A stretch of 64,000 nucleotides of DNA from contig NZ_QWLA01000001.1 in the NCBI RefSeq assembly GCF_003574095.1, positions 1-64,000 of the forward strand. The letters run 5' to 3'. The translations under genes were made by a program, and so were the position numbers. Each line of letters starts with the position of its first letter. Position 1 is the first letter of the stretch. Positions 54,465 to 64,000 of the stretch are shown here, piece by piece. Below the pieces are notes generated by a model. That model had not been told where the DNA came from and did no database searches. It saw only the letters and a list, made by a program, of their open reading frames with translations. Source of the stretch: Calidithermus roseus (lineage in GTDB: Bacteria; Deinococcota; Deinococci; Deinococcales; Thermaceae).

Positions 54465-55442
54465 ATGTCTCGTGGAGCAGTGAGCCAGTTCATCAAGCAC
54501 CACTTCCGGCACTTCAACGCCGCGGCCCTAGTAGACGCCGCCGAGGGTTACAAGCGCCACCTCGAGGGGGGCGGGGCCATGATGATCACGCTGGCGGGGG
54601 CCATGAGCACCGCCGAGCTGGGGCTGAGCCTGGCCGAGATGATCCGCCGGGACAAGGTGCAGGCCATCTCCTGCACCGGGGCCAACCTCGAGGAAGACCT
54701 CTTCAACCTTGTCGCTCATAACCATTACGAGCGCGTGCCCCACTGGCGCGACCTCACCCCCCACGACGAGCAGGCCCTGCTCGAGCGCCACATGAACCGC
54801 GTCACCGACACCTGCATCCCCGAGATGGAGGCCATGCGGCGGCTCGAGGGCGCCCTCATCGAGGAGTGGACCCGTGCCGACAAAGCGGGCGAGCGCTACT
54901 TCCCCCACGAGTTCCTCTACCGCGTCATCCGCTCGGGGAAGCTCGAGCCGTACTACCAGATCGACCCCAAGGACTCCTGGATGGTCGCAGCCGCCGAGAA
55001 GAACCTGCCCATCTTCGTCCCCGGCTGGGAGGACAGCACCACCGGCAACATGTACGCCGGCCACTGCCTCGCGGGCGAGATCAAGAACGTGCACACCGTC
55101 AGAGGCGGCATCGAGTACATGATGGTGCTGGCCGAGTGGTACGTGCAGACCTCGAGGGAGCGCTCCATCGGCTTCTTCCAGATCGGCGGCGGGATCGCGG
55201 GCGACTTCCCCATCTGCGTGGTGCCCATGCTGCACCAGGACATGCGCCGCCCCGACATCCCGGTATGGGGCTACTTCTGCCAGATCTCCGACTCCACCAC
55301 CAGCTACGGCTCCTACTCTGGCGCCGTGCCCAACGAGAAGATCACCTGGGGCAAGCTGGGGGTGGACACGCCTAAGTACATCATCGAGTCGGACGCGTCC
55401 ATCGTGGCGCCGCTGGTTTTCGCCATCGTGTTGGATTGCTGA
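54465..55442 (+). CDS. deoxyhypusine-synthase-family protein lacking the catalytic Lys
   Basis: 325 aa, NAD-dependent DHS fold. GGGAMMITLAGAMSTAELG, ISCTGANLEEDLFN, the STTGNMYAGHC segment and C-terminal GSYSGAVPNEKITWGKL match deoxyhypusine synthase. Bacteria have no eIF5A, so the protein probably acts on polyamines. The human active-site Lys lies in GGGVVKHH; the aligned stretch here is GGGIAGDFP, so that Lys is replaced by Gly. The reaction is therefore open: homospermidine-type transfer without the enzyme-imine, or something else. ATG 54465 has AAGGAGG 5 nt upstream. Confidence 0.85.
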   Translation: MSRGAVSQFIKHHFRHFNAAALVDAAEGYKRHLEGGGAMMITLAGAMSTAELGLSLAEMIRRDKVQAISCTGANLEEDLFNLVAHNHYERVPHWRDLTPHDEQALLERHMNRVTDTCIPEMEAMRRLEGALIEEWTRADKAGERYFPHEFLYRVIRSGKLEPYYQIDPKDSWMVAAAEKNLPIFVPGWEDSTTGNMYAGHCLAGEIKNVHTVRGGIEYMMVLAEWYVQTSRERSIGFFQIGGGIAGDFPICVVPMLHQDMRRPDIPVWGYFCQISDSTTSYGSYSGAVPNEKITWGKLGVDTPKYIIESDASIVAPLVFAIVLDC

Positions 55443-55444
55443 AA

Positions 55445-55508
55445 AGGACTGCGGAAGGCTAAGCGCAAGACGCAAAACGCCGGCAGCCATCGGCTATCGG
55501 CGTTCCCG
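55445..55508. repeat. intergenic word-patch repeat
   Basis: GCTAAGCGCAAGACGC, AAAACGCCGG and CAGCCATCGGCTATCGG words. Confidence 0.5.
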
Positions 55509-55510
55509 TA

Positions 55511-55532
55511 AGGGCGCACTGTGGTGCGCCCT
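55511..55532. terminator. hairpin between convergent genes
   Basis: Perfect 9-bp stem AGGGCGCAC/GTGCGCCCT with TGTG loop, 7 nt past the galK stop. No strong U tract on either side. Confidence 0.5.
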
Positions 55533-55538
55533 GGTCCT

Positions 55539-56582
<1,044 letters not shown>

Positions 56583-56599
56583 GAGCTTCTCCGAAGGAG

Positions 56600-56690
56600 G
56601 CGTATGGCGTATCGCGGATGGTCTTGGAGTCGAGGGGCTACGGTCGAGGGTCGAGGCGTGCGACGTAAGACGTACGACCCCAGCTACCGT
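56600..56690. repeat. intergenic word-patch repeat inside the galactose operon
   Basis: GGCGTATGGCGTATCGC, ACGGTCGAGGGTCGAGGCG and GCGACGTAAGACGTACGAC words between galK and the upstream gene. Confidence 0.5.
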
Positions 56691-57686
56691 TCACCCTTCC
56701 ATCACCAAAGGCCGCAGCCGCCCGGCGAACTCGGCGGTGGGCCACTCGGGGTCGGGGGTGAGGTTCTCGAGCCCCTCCTCGGTCAGGAGGAAGGTGTCCT
56801 CGACCTTGGCGCCGGGCAGGCTGGGGTTGTAGGCCAGCAGCATGCCGGCCTCGAGCCGCACCTCGCTTCCCGGCTGAGCCAGCGCCTCGCGGGGCCGGTA
56901 ACCGGCGATGCCGCCTTGGTGGTGCTTCTCGAACTCCTCGACGCGCCCGATGTGTGCGTAAGCCTCGCGTATGGTCTGGGCCACCTGGCCCAGCGTGGCG
57001 CCGGGGCGGGAGGCCCCCAGCGCTGCCGCTTCGACCTGCAAGACCTGGGCATTGAGGGCTTGGGCCTCGAGGTGGCCGAAGCCGCGCAGGCGGGTGGCGC
57101 TGAGGACCAGCCCGTGCCGCCGCCCGCAGACCACGCCCATGAACAGCCTTCCCAGCGGGCGGTCCTTGGGCAGGGGATGGCGGTATTTGAAGATGCGCTC
57201 TTCCCCGGCCACCAGCAGCACCACCGGCTGGATGCCGCGCACCCACAACTCCTCGGCGATGGCTCCCGCTAGGCCCTGCTCACTCCAACTCTCCTCGGCG
57301 GAGCGCATGGCTGCGCCCAGCGCGGCGGCCAGATCGCGGCCCAGCGCCCGCGCGCGGTCCTGTTCGCCCGGCGAGAGCACCAGGCGTAGGGGGGTGAGGT
57401 CGTGCTGAAGGTCGGTGGGACCGGGAGGGGTGAAGGGAGCGTACCAGGGGTAGGCCACGATTTCCAGGCCGGGGGTTTCCTCCTCGGCCATGCGGGTGGC
57501 CTCGATCTGGCTGGTGTGCAGGCGCAGGGTGTCGGAGACCTCGAGCCAGCCCACCCCGCGCAGCGTGACCACGGTGTTGTCGCCCCCGGTGAGCCAGGCG
57601 AAGTTCTCGGGCTGCTGCACGAAAAGGCGCTCCAGGCCCCTCTGGCCCATCCAGTCGCGCAGCCGCCGCAGGGCCGCCTCGTTCAC
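56691..57686 (-). CDS. M24 (creatinase-fold) protein with degenerate metal site
   Basis: 331 aa. An N-terminal creatinase-N-like domain (GLERLFVQQPENFAWLTGG) is followed by a pita-bread domain with HHQGGIAGYRPRE and VEDTFLLTEEG, which keep the His and last Glu of Xaa-Pro peptidases. The two metal aspartates, normally in V-D-x-G and D-x-T-R, are absent: the stretch reads GVVCGRRHGLVLSATR. It is therefore unlikely to be a working metallopeptidase. GTG 57686 overlaps the galT stop (GTGA), tying it to the galactose operon. Confidence 0.8.
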   Translation of the reverse strand: MNEAALRRLRDWMGQRGLERLFVQQPENFAWLTGGDNTVVTLRGVGWLEVSDTLRLHTSQIEATRMAEEETPGLEIVAYPWYAPFTPPGPTDLQHDLTPLRLVLSPGEQDRARALGRDLAAALGAAMRSAEESWSEQGLAGAIAEELWVRGIQPVVLLVAGEERIFKYRHPLPKDRPLGRLFMGVVCGRRHGLVLSATRLRGFGHLEAQALNAQVLQVEAAALGASRPGATLGQVAQTIREAYAHIGRVEEFEKHHQGGIAGYRPREALAQPGSEVRLEAGMLLAYNPSLPGAKVEDTFLLTEEGLENLTPDPEWPTAEFAGRLRPLVMEG

Positions 57687-58723
57687 AGCCGCACCTCGCG
57701 CAACTCGCGGGCGGTGTTCTCGGGCAGGGCGTCCATGGCGAAGGTGCCCGCGCCGATCTCGGTGCCGGCGAGGTACTTGAGCTTGTCGCGGCTTCGCAGG
57801 GGCGGGTAGAACTCCACGTGGAAGTGGAAGTGCTCCTCCTCGCCCTTGGGTGCGGCGTGCAGGACCATGATGTAGGGGAAGGGGCGGTCGAAGAGCTTGT
57901 CGAAGCGGGCCACCATCTGGCCCAGTTGCGCGGCGAAGCTCGAGACCTCGGCGTCGGAGAAGGTCCAGGGGCCGGGATGGAAGCGCTTGGGGAAGATCCA
58001 GACCTCGTAGGGGTAGCGGGCGAAGGGGGGCACCACGCAGAGGGTGTGCTCGTCTTCCTGCACGGTGTAAGGCCCCAGTTGGGGCATCAGCTCGAGCAGC
58101 ACCGGGCTCTTGCGGAAAGCCTCGAGCTCTTTTTGCAGGATGGGGGGCACCCAGGGGTAGGCGTAGATCTGGCCGTGGGGATGGTGGATGGTCACGCCCA
58201 CCTCCACCCCCCGGTTCTCGAAGGGCATCACGAAGCGGATGTGCTCGCAGCCCAGCAGATCCTTATAGCGGTCGGTCCACACCCGCACCAGCAACTCGCG
58301 CTGGGCCTGGCCGAGGGTGGCCAGGCTGCCGCTGAGCTGGGGGGTGAAGATCACCACCTCGCAGTCGCCGTTGGCCTCGCGGGTGAGCACGGGCAGGCCC
58401 TCGGGCGGGGTACCAGCCCTGGGCGATAGCGAGGGCCAGCGGTTTTGCAGCACCGCGATCTCAAAGTCCTCGAAGGGGATGTCGGTGGGAAAGCCGCCGG
58501 GTTTGCTGGGGGCCAGGGGGTCGTACTCCTTGGGTGGCAGGAATACCCGTCCCTGACGGTGAGCGGCGTAAACCACCCACTCCTGGCGCAGGGGGTGCCA
58601 GCGGGCGTGAGAGCTGGGGGCCCCGGTGGCCTCGCCTTCCTCGAGCGGGGGCAGGGTGTGGGGCTGGTGGCCGTAGAGATAGACGTAGCGCCCGTCGGTT
58701 TTTTGATAGACCCGCTTATGCAT
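57683..58723 (-). CDS. galT: galactose-1-phosphate uridylyltransferase
   Basis: Second Leloir-pathway enzyme, exchanging UMP between UDP-glucose and galactose 1-phosphate. The catalytic His is in IHHPHGQIYAYP; WPSLSPR and the C-terminal HFHFHVEFYPP metal/substrate region are present. Zinc Cys typical of the E. coli enzyme are absent at the N-terminus, which is usual in thermophile GalT. Length 346 aa. It overlaps galA by 8 nt. Confidence 0.95.
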   Translation of the reverse strand: MHKRVYQKTDGRYVYLYGHQPHTLPPLEEGEATGAPSSHARWHPLRQEWVVYAAHRQGRVFLPPKEYDPLAPSKPGGFPTDIPFEDFEIAVLQNRWPSLSPRAGTPPEGLPVLTREANGDCEVVIFTPQLSGSLATLGQAQRELLVRVWTDRYKDLLGCEHIRFVMPFENRGVEVGVTIHHPHGQIYAYPWVPPILQKELEAFRKSPVLLELMPQLGPYTVQEDEHTLCVVPPFARYPYEVWIFPKRFHPGPWTFSDAEVSSFAAQLGQMVARFDKLFDRPFPYIMVLHAAPKGEEEHFHFHVEFYPPLRSRDKLKYLAGTEIGAGTFAMDALPENTARELREVRL

Positions 58724-60191
58724 CGCGACCTCCGAGCCACTCGCCGAAGTCCACCTCGCGCTCGCCCAGCAGGAAGCGGTAGCGCCCCCTTTGGCTCACC
58801 GCCACCTCCTCGCTCAGCCAGCGCTCCAGGGCCTGGCGTTCGTCGGACTCGAGCCACTGGGGCGGGTCGGAGGTGGCCAGGAAGCCGGCGACTTTGGCGA
58901 GGTCCTGCAAGGCCTGGCGCTGGGGCGGGCTGAGCAGGTTGTAGCGGGTGCGGAAGTAGGCCACGTCGGGGTCGGTCTGGACCAGCCTCCGCAGCCACAG
59001 CCGGTGCAGCGAGGTGCGCAGCGCGTTGAGGCCGCCGGGCCCGGTGAGGTCGTGCAGGTAGTCTTCGCGGTCCTCGTTGCGCCACAGGGGGGCCACGTCG
59101 GGGCCGATGCGCAGCCCGTCCACCAGGCCCAGCGAGGGCAGGACGGGCGCGCCGCAGGCCAGGATGTAAGTTTCCTCGCCCGCTGCCTCGCGTACGAGCC
59201 GCATGGCCTCGCGGTAGGCCTGCTCGCGGGGGATGTTCTGCTGGCGCACGCCCGGCAGGGCCGCGGCATAGAGGAAATCCAGCTTGAGGTAGGTGTAGCC
59301 CCAGGCGACCGCCCGCTGGATCACCCCGCGCAGCCAGGCCCGCACCTGGGGGTGGGTGGTGTCCAGCGCATAGTAGAAGCCGCCCCAGTTGATCCCAGCG
59401 GGCACCGGCTCGCCCTGGGCGTCTTTCAAGAGCCAGTCGGGGCGTTCGCGGTAGAGCCTCGAGCTTGGCCGCACGATGAAGGGAGCCATCCACAAGCCAG
59501 GGATGTAGCCCATCGCCCGGATTCTCCTGGCCAGGGCCTGCATCCCCGAGGGGAATTTCTCGTTCGCTTCCCAGTCGCCCATGTCCTGCTGCCATCCATC
59601 GTCGAGTTGGAAGACCTCGAAGGGTAACCCCTGAAGCCCCTCGAGCACCTGATGGATGACGGGTTCGCTGATGCCCGTATAGAAGCTGTACCAACTGCAC
59701 CAGACCTTGGGCGCGGGGCTCTGCCCGCGCCGGCCCAGCCGCTCGGCCAGCATCTCGGCATAGTGGGCGAAGACCGCGGCCTCCTCGCCGTGGGCCACGA
59801 ACCAATCCCCCGCGCCGCTCTCGTAGAAGCCGCGCAGCGCCCGCCCGTGGGCCTCGACCCGGCCCCCAGGGGCCAGGGCTCCCAGCAGCAACACCTTGCC
59901 GTCGGGGCACTCGACCGCACCCAGGGCACTGCCGCCGTGGCGGGGAGAGAGGGCATAGACCGGGTCGTCGGCCTGGGGCCGCCGCTCTGGAGGCTGGATG
60001 GGCACGGGCGGCTTGTCCAGCTCGAGCCAGCTGGCCAGACTCCAGCTCTGCCAGCCGTGGCGGAAAAAGCGCGCGGGGGCTTCGGGCTGGGTCAGTTGCA
60101 CGGTGCCCCCGTGCAGCACGTAGCCGCTTCCAACCGAGCGGCTGGACTCGGCTTGCACCTCGAGTTCAAGTCCGGCGAAGATCAGTCGCAT
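58716..60191 (-). CDS. galA: alpha-galactosidase (GH36 type)
   Basis: A 491-aa retaining alpha-galactosidase. The nucleophile Asp is in YLKLDFLYAAA; the acid/base Asp is expected in LRIGPDVAPLW; WCSWYSFYTGI and FQLDDGWQQDMGDW line the active site. It closely resembles the compact Thermus enzymes. It cleaves terminal alpha-galactose from melibiose- and raffinose-type sugars. No signal peptide, so it acts on imported sugar. It overlaps the symporter gene by 26 nt. Confidence 0.94.
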   Translation of the reverse strand: MRLIFAGLELEVQAESSRSVGSGYVLHGGTVQLTQPEAPARFFRHGWQSWSLASWLELDKPPVPIQPPERRPQADDPVYALSPRHGGSALGAVECPDGKVLLLGALAPGGRVEAHGRALRGFYESGAGDWFVAHGEEAAVFAHYAEMLAERLGRRGQSPAPKVWCSWYSFYTGISEPVIHQVLEGLQGLPFEVFQLDDGWQQDMGDWEANEKFPSGMQALARRIRAMGYIPGLWMAPFIVRPSSRLYRERPDWLLKDAQGEPVPAGINWGGFYYALDTTHPQVRAWLRGVIQRAVAWGYTYLKLDFLYAAALPGVRQQNIPREQAYREAMRLVREAAGEETYILACGAPVLPSLGLVDGLRIGPDVAPLWRNEDREDYLHDLTGPGGLNALRTSLHRLWLRRLVQTDPDVAYFRTRYNLLSPPQRQALQDLAKVAGFLATSDPPQWLESDERQALERWLSEEVAVSQRGRYRFLLGEREVDFGEWLGGRDA

Positions 60192-61458
60192 TTCTCACCC
60201 CCCAGGGGAACTGTCGCGCCAGCAGCGCGGCCAGCGAGAGCGCTACGAAAGGGATCACACCCATGAAGAAACGGAAAGCGTCGCCCGCGTTGGGGCCGGG
60301 GTTGTTGCCGCTGTAGTAGCCAAACAGCGGTCCCAGTAGGGCAAAGCACAGCCCCAGCAACACCCCCGAGATGCGACCGATCAGGCCGCTGACGCTGTAG
60401 TAGATGGCCTCGCGCCGCCGCTGGGTGGCGTCGGCGTCGCGGTCGATGATCTCGGCCAGTACCATCTCGGCCAGCACGCTCACCCCGCTGAAGCCCACGG
60501 CCACCAAGCAGCCGATGGCGATGGCTCCGTAGAGGTTGAGGGGCAGGACGAAGAGCAGGCTGGCGAGCCCGAAGAGCACGATCGCCAGGATCCACGTCGC
60601 CTTGACCCCGCGCCACAGCGCGATCCGGGCCCACACCGCCACCAGCGGCAGCGAGAGCACGAACACTGGCCCCAGCAGCAGCGAGGCCTGGGCGTCGCTC
60701 AGGCCCAGAGCGTACTTGACGTAGAAGGGGATCCCGGCCTGCAACACCCCCAGCACCAGGCTGACCAGGCTCCCGACGATGGCAAAGATCCAGAAAGGCC
60801 GGTTGCTCAGCGTGATGCGGAAGGCCTCGAGAAGGCTCAGGGGTTCGGGTGCTTGGACCTGGGGGTCTTCGCGGGTGCTGGAGATGGTGAGGCCCAGCAG
60901 CAACAACCCCACGAGTGCGCACACCACCGCCATGCCGGTGAAGCCGATCTGGCTCCTGAGCAGCGGCACCAGGATCACCGCCAGCAACAGCCCGACCACC
61001 TGGAAAGCCTGTTTGAAGGCGCTGGCCCTGGCTCGCGCGGCGGTGCTGCGGAAGAGCTCGGGGAAGAGGGCTGAATAGTTGGTCCAGGTCACGGCAGCGG
61101 TGGTCTCGAAAATCAGGATGCTCACCAGAAAGTAGTAAAACAGCAGGCTGCTCTCACGGATGCTCTCGGGTGGGGAGAAGACCACCACCAGCATCAGCAT
61201 GTACAGCGGCAGCCCCACCATCATCCAGGGGCGGCGGCGACCCAGGCGGCTTTTGGTGCGGTCGGACCAGTAGGCGAAGAGAGGGTCGTTGAAGGCGTCC
61301 CACACCGAGTAGATGGCGCGGGCTAGGGCCAGCAGGGCCGCCGCCAGGCCCAGAAAGTCGGTGTAGAAGTACCACACGTAAATCCCGAAAGCCTGGCTGG
61401 GGATGGTCAGGCCCAGCATTCCGATCCCGTAGGTCACGGGGGTGCCTCTGCTGCTCAT
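60166..61458 (-). CDS. GPH-family sugar:cation symporter
   Basis: 430 aa, twelve helices, of the glycoside-pentoside-hexuronide family (MelB/LacS relatives). The motif DAFNDPLFAYWSDRTKSRLGRRRPW is diagnostic. Lies between a YdjC-like deacetylase and alpha-galactosidase, so galactosides are the likely cargo. I chose ATG 61458 because it forms an ATGA overlap with the upstream gene; the open frame continues 71 codons further upstream inside that gene. Confidence 0.9.
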   Translation of the reverse strand: MSSRGTPVTYGIGMLGLTIPSQAFGIYVWYFYTDFLGLAAALLALARAIYSVWDAFNDPLFAYWSDRTKSRLGRRRPWMMVGLPLYMLMLVVVFSPPESIRESSLLFYYFLVSILIFETTAAVTWTNYSALFPELFRSTAARARASAFKQAFQVVGLLLAVILVPLLRSQIGFTGMAVVCALVGLLLLGLTISSTREDPQVQAPEPLSLLEAFRITLSNRPFWIFAIVGSLVSLVLGVLQAGIPFYVKYALGLSDAQASLLLGPVFVLSLPLVAVWARIALWRGVKATWILAIVLFGLASLLFVLPLNLYGAIAIGCLVAVGFSGVSVLAEMVLAEIIDRDADATQRRREAIYYSVSGLIGRISGVLLGLCFALLGPLFGYYSGNNPGPNAGDAFRFFMGVIPFVALSLAALLARQFPWGVRNATDLRRT

Positions 61459-62276
61459 AGCATTTCCCTCCACGCCTCTCGCACGACCCGCCAGGTCAGG
61501 GGCTCGAACTCGGCGATCACCCGGCGCACCTCGGCGTCTTTGAGGGCCTCGAGGTCGGCTTTGCGTCCCGGCCAGTCCTCCAGGAGCCGGCCTTCCGGCT
61601 CGTCGGTGGCGGCGTGATGGATGAGCTGGTAGACCCCCGGCCCCAGCCGGGAGAGGGTTTGCAAGTACCATTCTTGCCGCTCTTGGGGGGGAACGCCGTA
61701 ACCGTCGACCACTGTCACCTGAGGCAGTGCGGAGTTATCGCGCAGGTTTTGCAAGGCGGAGAAGAAGCCTGGCGGCAGGGAGACCGTCTCGAGGTTGGCC
61801 GGGACCAGGGCGGGCAGCCGGTACTCCCGAGCTAGCTCGAGGTAGATCCCGGCCAGGTCGGGACGCAGCAGCGCGCCCATGTGCGAGTCGATGTGGGTCA
61901 GGTCGAAGGCCTGCAGCCCGGCTTCGATCTGAGCCCGCAACTCGGCTTCGGCCTCGGCGGGTTTGATATGTCGCCAGGCCGCCTCCACGGTGCTCCAGAG
62001 ATGTCCCTGGGGGTCACGCAGGCTTCTCCCCGCGCTCAGGGGTCGTAGTTCCAGCGAGTCCTGGCCGCTGGTGAGCGCGAGGTGCACGCCCAGGTCGGAG
62101 CCGGACAGCCCCTCCACGCAGCAGCCCATCATCACCACCGAGCCGGTGGGAAAGCCCAGTTCCCTGTAGGCCCGGTTCTGGGCCTGGCTCAGCCCCAGGT
62201 CGTCGTGGTGAACGATCAGTGCCCGCTTGCCCTCGAGGCCCAGCTTGTTCCAGAGTTCTCTCACGTCTTCCTCCAC
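61455..62276 (-). CDS. YdjC/ChbG-family carbohydrate deacetylase
   Basis: 273 aa. The metal motif VHHDDLGLS and the later [11 protein letters not shown] are the YdjC signatures (Asp, His, His). The E. coli relative ChbG removes an acetyl group from chitobiose. In a galactoside operon it may deacetylate an acetylated oligosaccharide. GTG 62276 overlaps the GH42 gene by 16 nt. Confidence 0.87.
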   Translation of the reverse strand: MEEDVRELWNKLGLEGKRALIVHHDDLGLSQAQNRAYRELGFPTGSVVMMGCCVEGLSGSDLGVHLALTSGQDSLELRPLSAGRSLRDPQGHLWSTVEAAWRHIKPAEAEAELRAQIEAGLQAFDLTHIDSHMGALLRPDLAGIYLELAREYRLPALVPANLETVSLPPGFFSALQNLRDNSALPQVTVVDGYGVPPQERQEWYLQTLSRLGPGVYQLIHHAATDEPEGRLLEDWPGRKADLEALKDAEVRRVIAEFEPLTWRVVREAWREML

Positions 62277-64000
62277 GCACTGACCCCGTAGGCTTCTACG
62301 GTAGGCCCACCCAGGACGAACTCGGCGCCCTCGGGAGCGGGGGCAGCTTGGGGGTGGGGTGCGTAGTTGAAGGCGAAGGTAAGGTTGCCGCGCTGCCGGA
62401 TACGCAGGCCGTCGGGTAGGAGCTGAGCGTGGAGGCCCAGGCTACTTGCCAGACGTCCCAGGTAGGCGCTGAGGAACTCCCGGCTGGGCCAGAAGGCCAG
62501 GTAGCGCAGGTAATTGTTCTGGAAAATCGCGCCCTTGCCATCGGCAAAATTGCCGAGGGGCTCGAGCTCGCTTTCGATCCACTCCCGCCAGACGGACGAG
62601 CGGTAGCGCCCTCCCTCCCACTCCACCTCGAAGTCCACGCCCGGCCGTAGCGATTCGACCCGCACGACCTTGATGGGCAGCAGCGCTTGCAGCGGTCCTG
62701 GGGGAAGGTTGGGGGGGATGCCTAGGAATTCGGTCTTGGAGCCCGTGCGCGGCCCCAGGACGACGGGAGCCTGGGCGGAGCGCAGGGCCTCGAGCGCCTC
62801 CTCGCGCAAAATGGGCGTGCTGGGCACCACCACCAGGCGGTAGCCCTCGAGGCTCCCTCCCGGCTTCACGAAATCGACGTCCAGGCTGAGTGAGCGCAGC
62901 GCCTGATAGAAGGTCCAGGTGAGGTCGCGGTAGCTGAACTCCTGGCCCTGAGGCTGGACACGGTAGAGCCAGTCGGCCTCGTAGTCGAAAACCAGGGCCA
63001 CGGGGGCCCGCTGGCTTTGGGGCAGAGGGAGGGTTTGCAGCTCTCGAGCCACCTGCTGCACCTCGAAATAGCCTACGTCGGGCTGGAAGTCGGGGCGGTT
63101 GAGCCCGGCGTGGAACTGCTCTTGGGCCTGGGGAAACTGCCGCCAGCGGAAGTAGCTCACCACCTCGGCCCCGTGGGCGAAGGCTTCCCAGGTCCACAGC
63201 CGCACCATGCCGGGGGCGGGGGAGGGGTTGTGGGCCGCCCAGTTGACCGGCCCCGGCTGCTGCTCCATGACCCACCAGCGGGGCTTGACGCCGCGGTAGA
63301 GGTCGTGGTGAAAGGCGGCCATGTCCGGGTGACCGGTGTGGGCGTAGCGCAGCTTGTCCTGCTGGCTCACCGGCAGCACATCCATGTCGGTGAAGCCCAG
63401 CGGGTAGCTGTCCCAGCCCGCCACGTCGAGGTCCTCGGCCAGCTTGAAGTGGTCGAAGTCGGGGGTGTAACCCATGAAGTTGTGGGCGATGAAGCGCCCC
63501 GGCGAATGCTGGCGCAGGATCTCGACCTGCATGCGGTTGTAAGCTGCGACCTGGTCGGAGGAGAAGCGGTAGAAGTCGAGCCAGTGGGAAGGGTTGGCCT
63601 CGGTGACGGTGAGGTTGGGCAGCTCGATCTCCTCGAAGCTGTGGTACTCCATGCTCCAGAAGACGTTGCCCCAGGCTGCGTTCAGCGCCGCGATATCGCC
63701 GTAGCGGGCCCTCAGCCACTCCCGGAAGGCCCGCAGGTCCTCGGGGCCGTAGCTGCGGGTGGTGTCGTGGCAGCCGTACTCGTTGTCGGTTTGCCAACCT
63801 GCGACGTGGGGGTTGGTGCCGTAGCGCTGGGCGAAGAGGGTGACGATGCGGCGGGAGTGCTCGAGGTAGCTGCGGCTGGAGAAGCTGTAGTGCCGCCTCG
63901 AGCCAAACTTGCGCACCCGGCCCTGGATGTCGTAGGCCAGGATGTCGGGATGCTTGTCGATGAGCCACTTGGGCGGGGTGGGGGTGGGGGTACCCAGCAC
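62261..64000 (-). CDS. GH42 beta-galactosidase (N-terminus outside the window)
   Basis: 579 residues visible; family members have about 640-690, so roughly 70-100 N-terminal residues lie beyond the right edge. The acid/base Glu is in [12 protein letters not shown] and the nucleophile Glu in [13 protein letters not shown]. The trimerisation domain ([20 protein letters not shown]) and a short C-terminal beta domain follow. The first Met in the visible frame is internal. As the most upstream visible gene it is probably near the start of the galactoside operon. Confidence 0.94.
   Translation of the reverse strand: MLGTPTPTPPKWLIDKHPDILAYDIQGRVRKFGSRRHYSFSSRSYLEHSRRIVTLFAQRYGTNPHVAGWQTDNEYGCHDTTRSYGPEDLRAFREWLRARYGDIAALNAAWGNVFWSMEYHSFEEIELPNLTVTEANPSHWLDFYRFSSDQVAAYNRMQVEILRQHSPGRFIAHNFMGYTPDFDHFKLAEDLDVAGWDSYPLGFTDMDVLPVSQQDKLRYAHTGHPDMAAFHHDLYRGVKPRWWVMEQQPGPVNWAAHNPSPAPGMVRLWTWEAFAHGAEVVSYFRWRQFPQAQEQFHAGLNRPDFQPDVGYFEVQQVARELQTLPLPQSQRAPVALVFDYEADWLYRVQPQGQEFSYRDLTWTFYQALRSLSLDVDFVKPGGSLEGYRLVVVPSTPILREEALEALRSAQAPVVLGPRTGSKTEFLGIPPNLPPGPLQALLPIKVVRVESLRPGVDFEVEWEGGRYRSSVWREWIESELEPLGNFADGKGAIFQNNYLRYLAFWPSREFLSAYLGRLASSLGLHAQLLPDGLRIRQRGNLTFAFNYAPHPQAAPAPEGAEFVLGGPTVEAYGVSAWRKT

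Noticed and set aside
60166-61671. GPH symporter starting at 61671
   Set aside because: The added 71 residues lie inside the deacetylase gene and lack hydrophobic or family character; ATG 61458 forms an ATGA overlap.

Overview
The window is a high-GC, gene-dense bacterial chromosome segment. The gene set points to the Thermaceae, most likely Meiothermus or Calidithermus. Supporting features are the HemQ/HemH/HemY heme cluster, a SlyD with a His-rich tail, a deoxyhypusine-synthase-like protein, a GH42/GH36/galKT galactoside operon, and many genes whose only promoter signal is a TANNNT -10 box 6-10 nt before the start codon, as is common in Deinococcus-Thermus leaderless transcripts. I see no tRNA, rRNA, transposase, phage gene or CRISPR array. 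The species assignment is an inference from gene content.

Layout. 1-8.7 kb: the start of an exported protein, Lon protease, a dNTP triphosphohydrolase, and a hybrid histidine kinase coupled to an HD-GYP response regulator. 8.7-14.1 kb: a radical SAM/SPASM protein converging on a hemQ-hemH-hemY operon, then an EamA transporter. 14.1-20.5 kb: rimO, the trkA-trkH potassium uptake pair, and luxS next to ahcY. 20.5-25.7 kb: a small lipoprotein, then an oxidative pentose phosphate cluster (gnd, zwf, pgl) with a HicB/HicA toxin-antitoxin pair inside it, followed by cutA and a CorA-type channel. 25.8-29.7 kb: menG/ubiE, an unknown gene, slyD, a cysteine synthase and a 2,4-dienoyl-CoA-reductase-like SDR.

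29.8-47.5 kb: secreted and membrane proteins (a 920-residue repeat/propeller lipoprotein and an 1184-residue Asp-box protein), the holB-ricT pair, a Nudix hydrolase, two GGDEF proteins and a pair of ABC permeases of the nucleoside/BMP type. 47.5-55.4 kb: a lipoprotein, two deoxynucleoside kinases, argS-htrA, an MFS transporter and the deoxyhypusine-synthase-like gene. 55.5-64 kb: a tightly overlapping minus-strand operon for alpha/beta-galactoside use (GH42 enzyme, YdjC-like deacetylase, GPH symporter, GH36 alpha-galactosidase, galT, an M24-like protein, galK).

Most unusual points. (1) A degenerate GGDEF domain is fused to a ribbon-helix-helix DNA-binding domain, and a perfect 28-bp AT palindrome sits just upstream of its gene. 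(2) About 17 intergenic patches are built from a small shared vocabulary of short words. (3) hicBA is translationally coupled to pgl inside the pentose phosphate cluster. (4) The deoxyhypusine-synthase homologue lacks the catalytic lysine. (5) The M24 protein in the galactose operon lacks the metal-binding aspartates. (6) CTCGAG is strongly over-represented.
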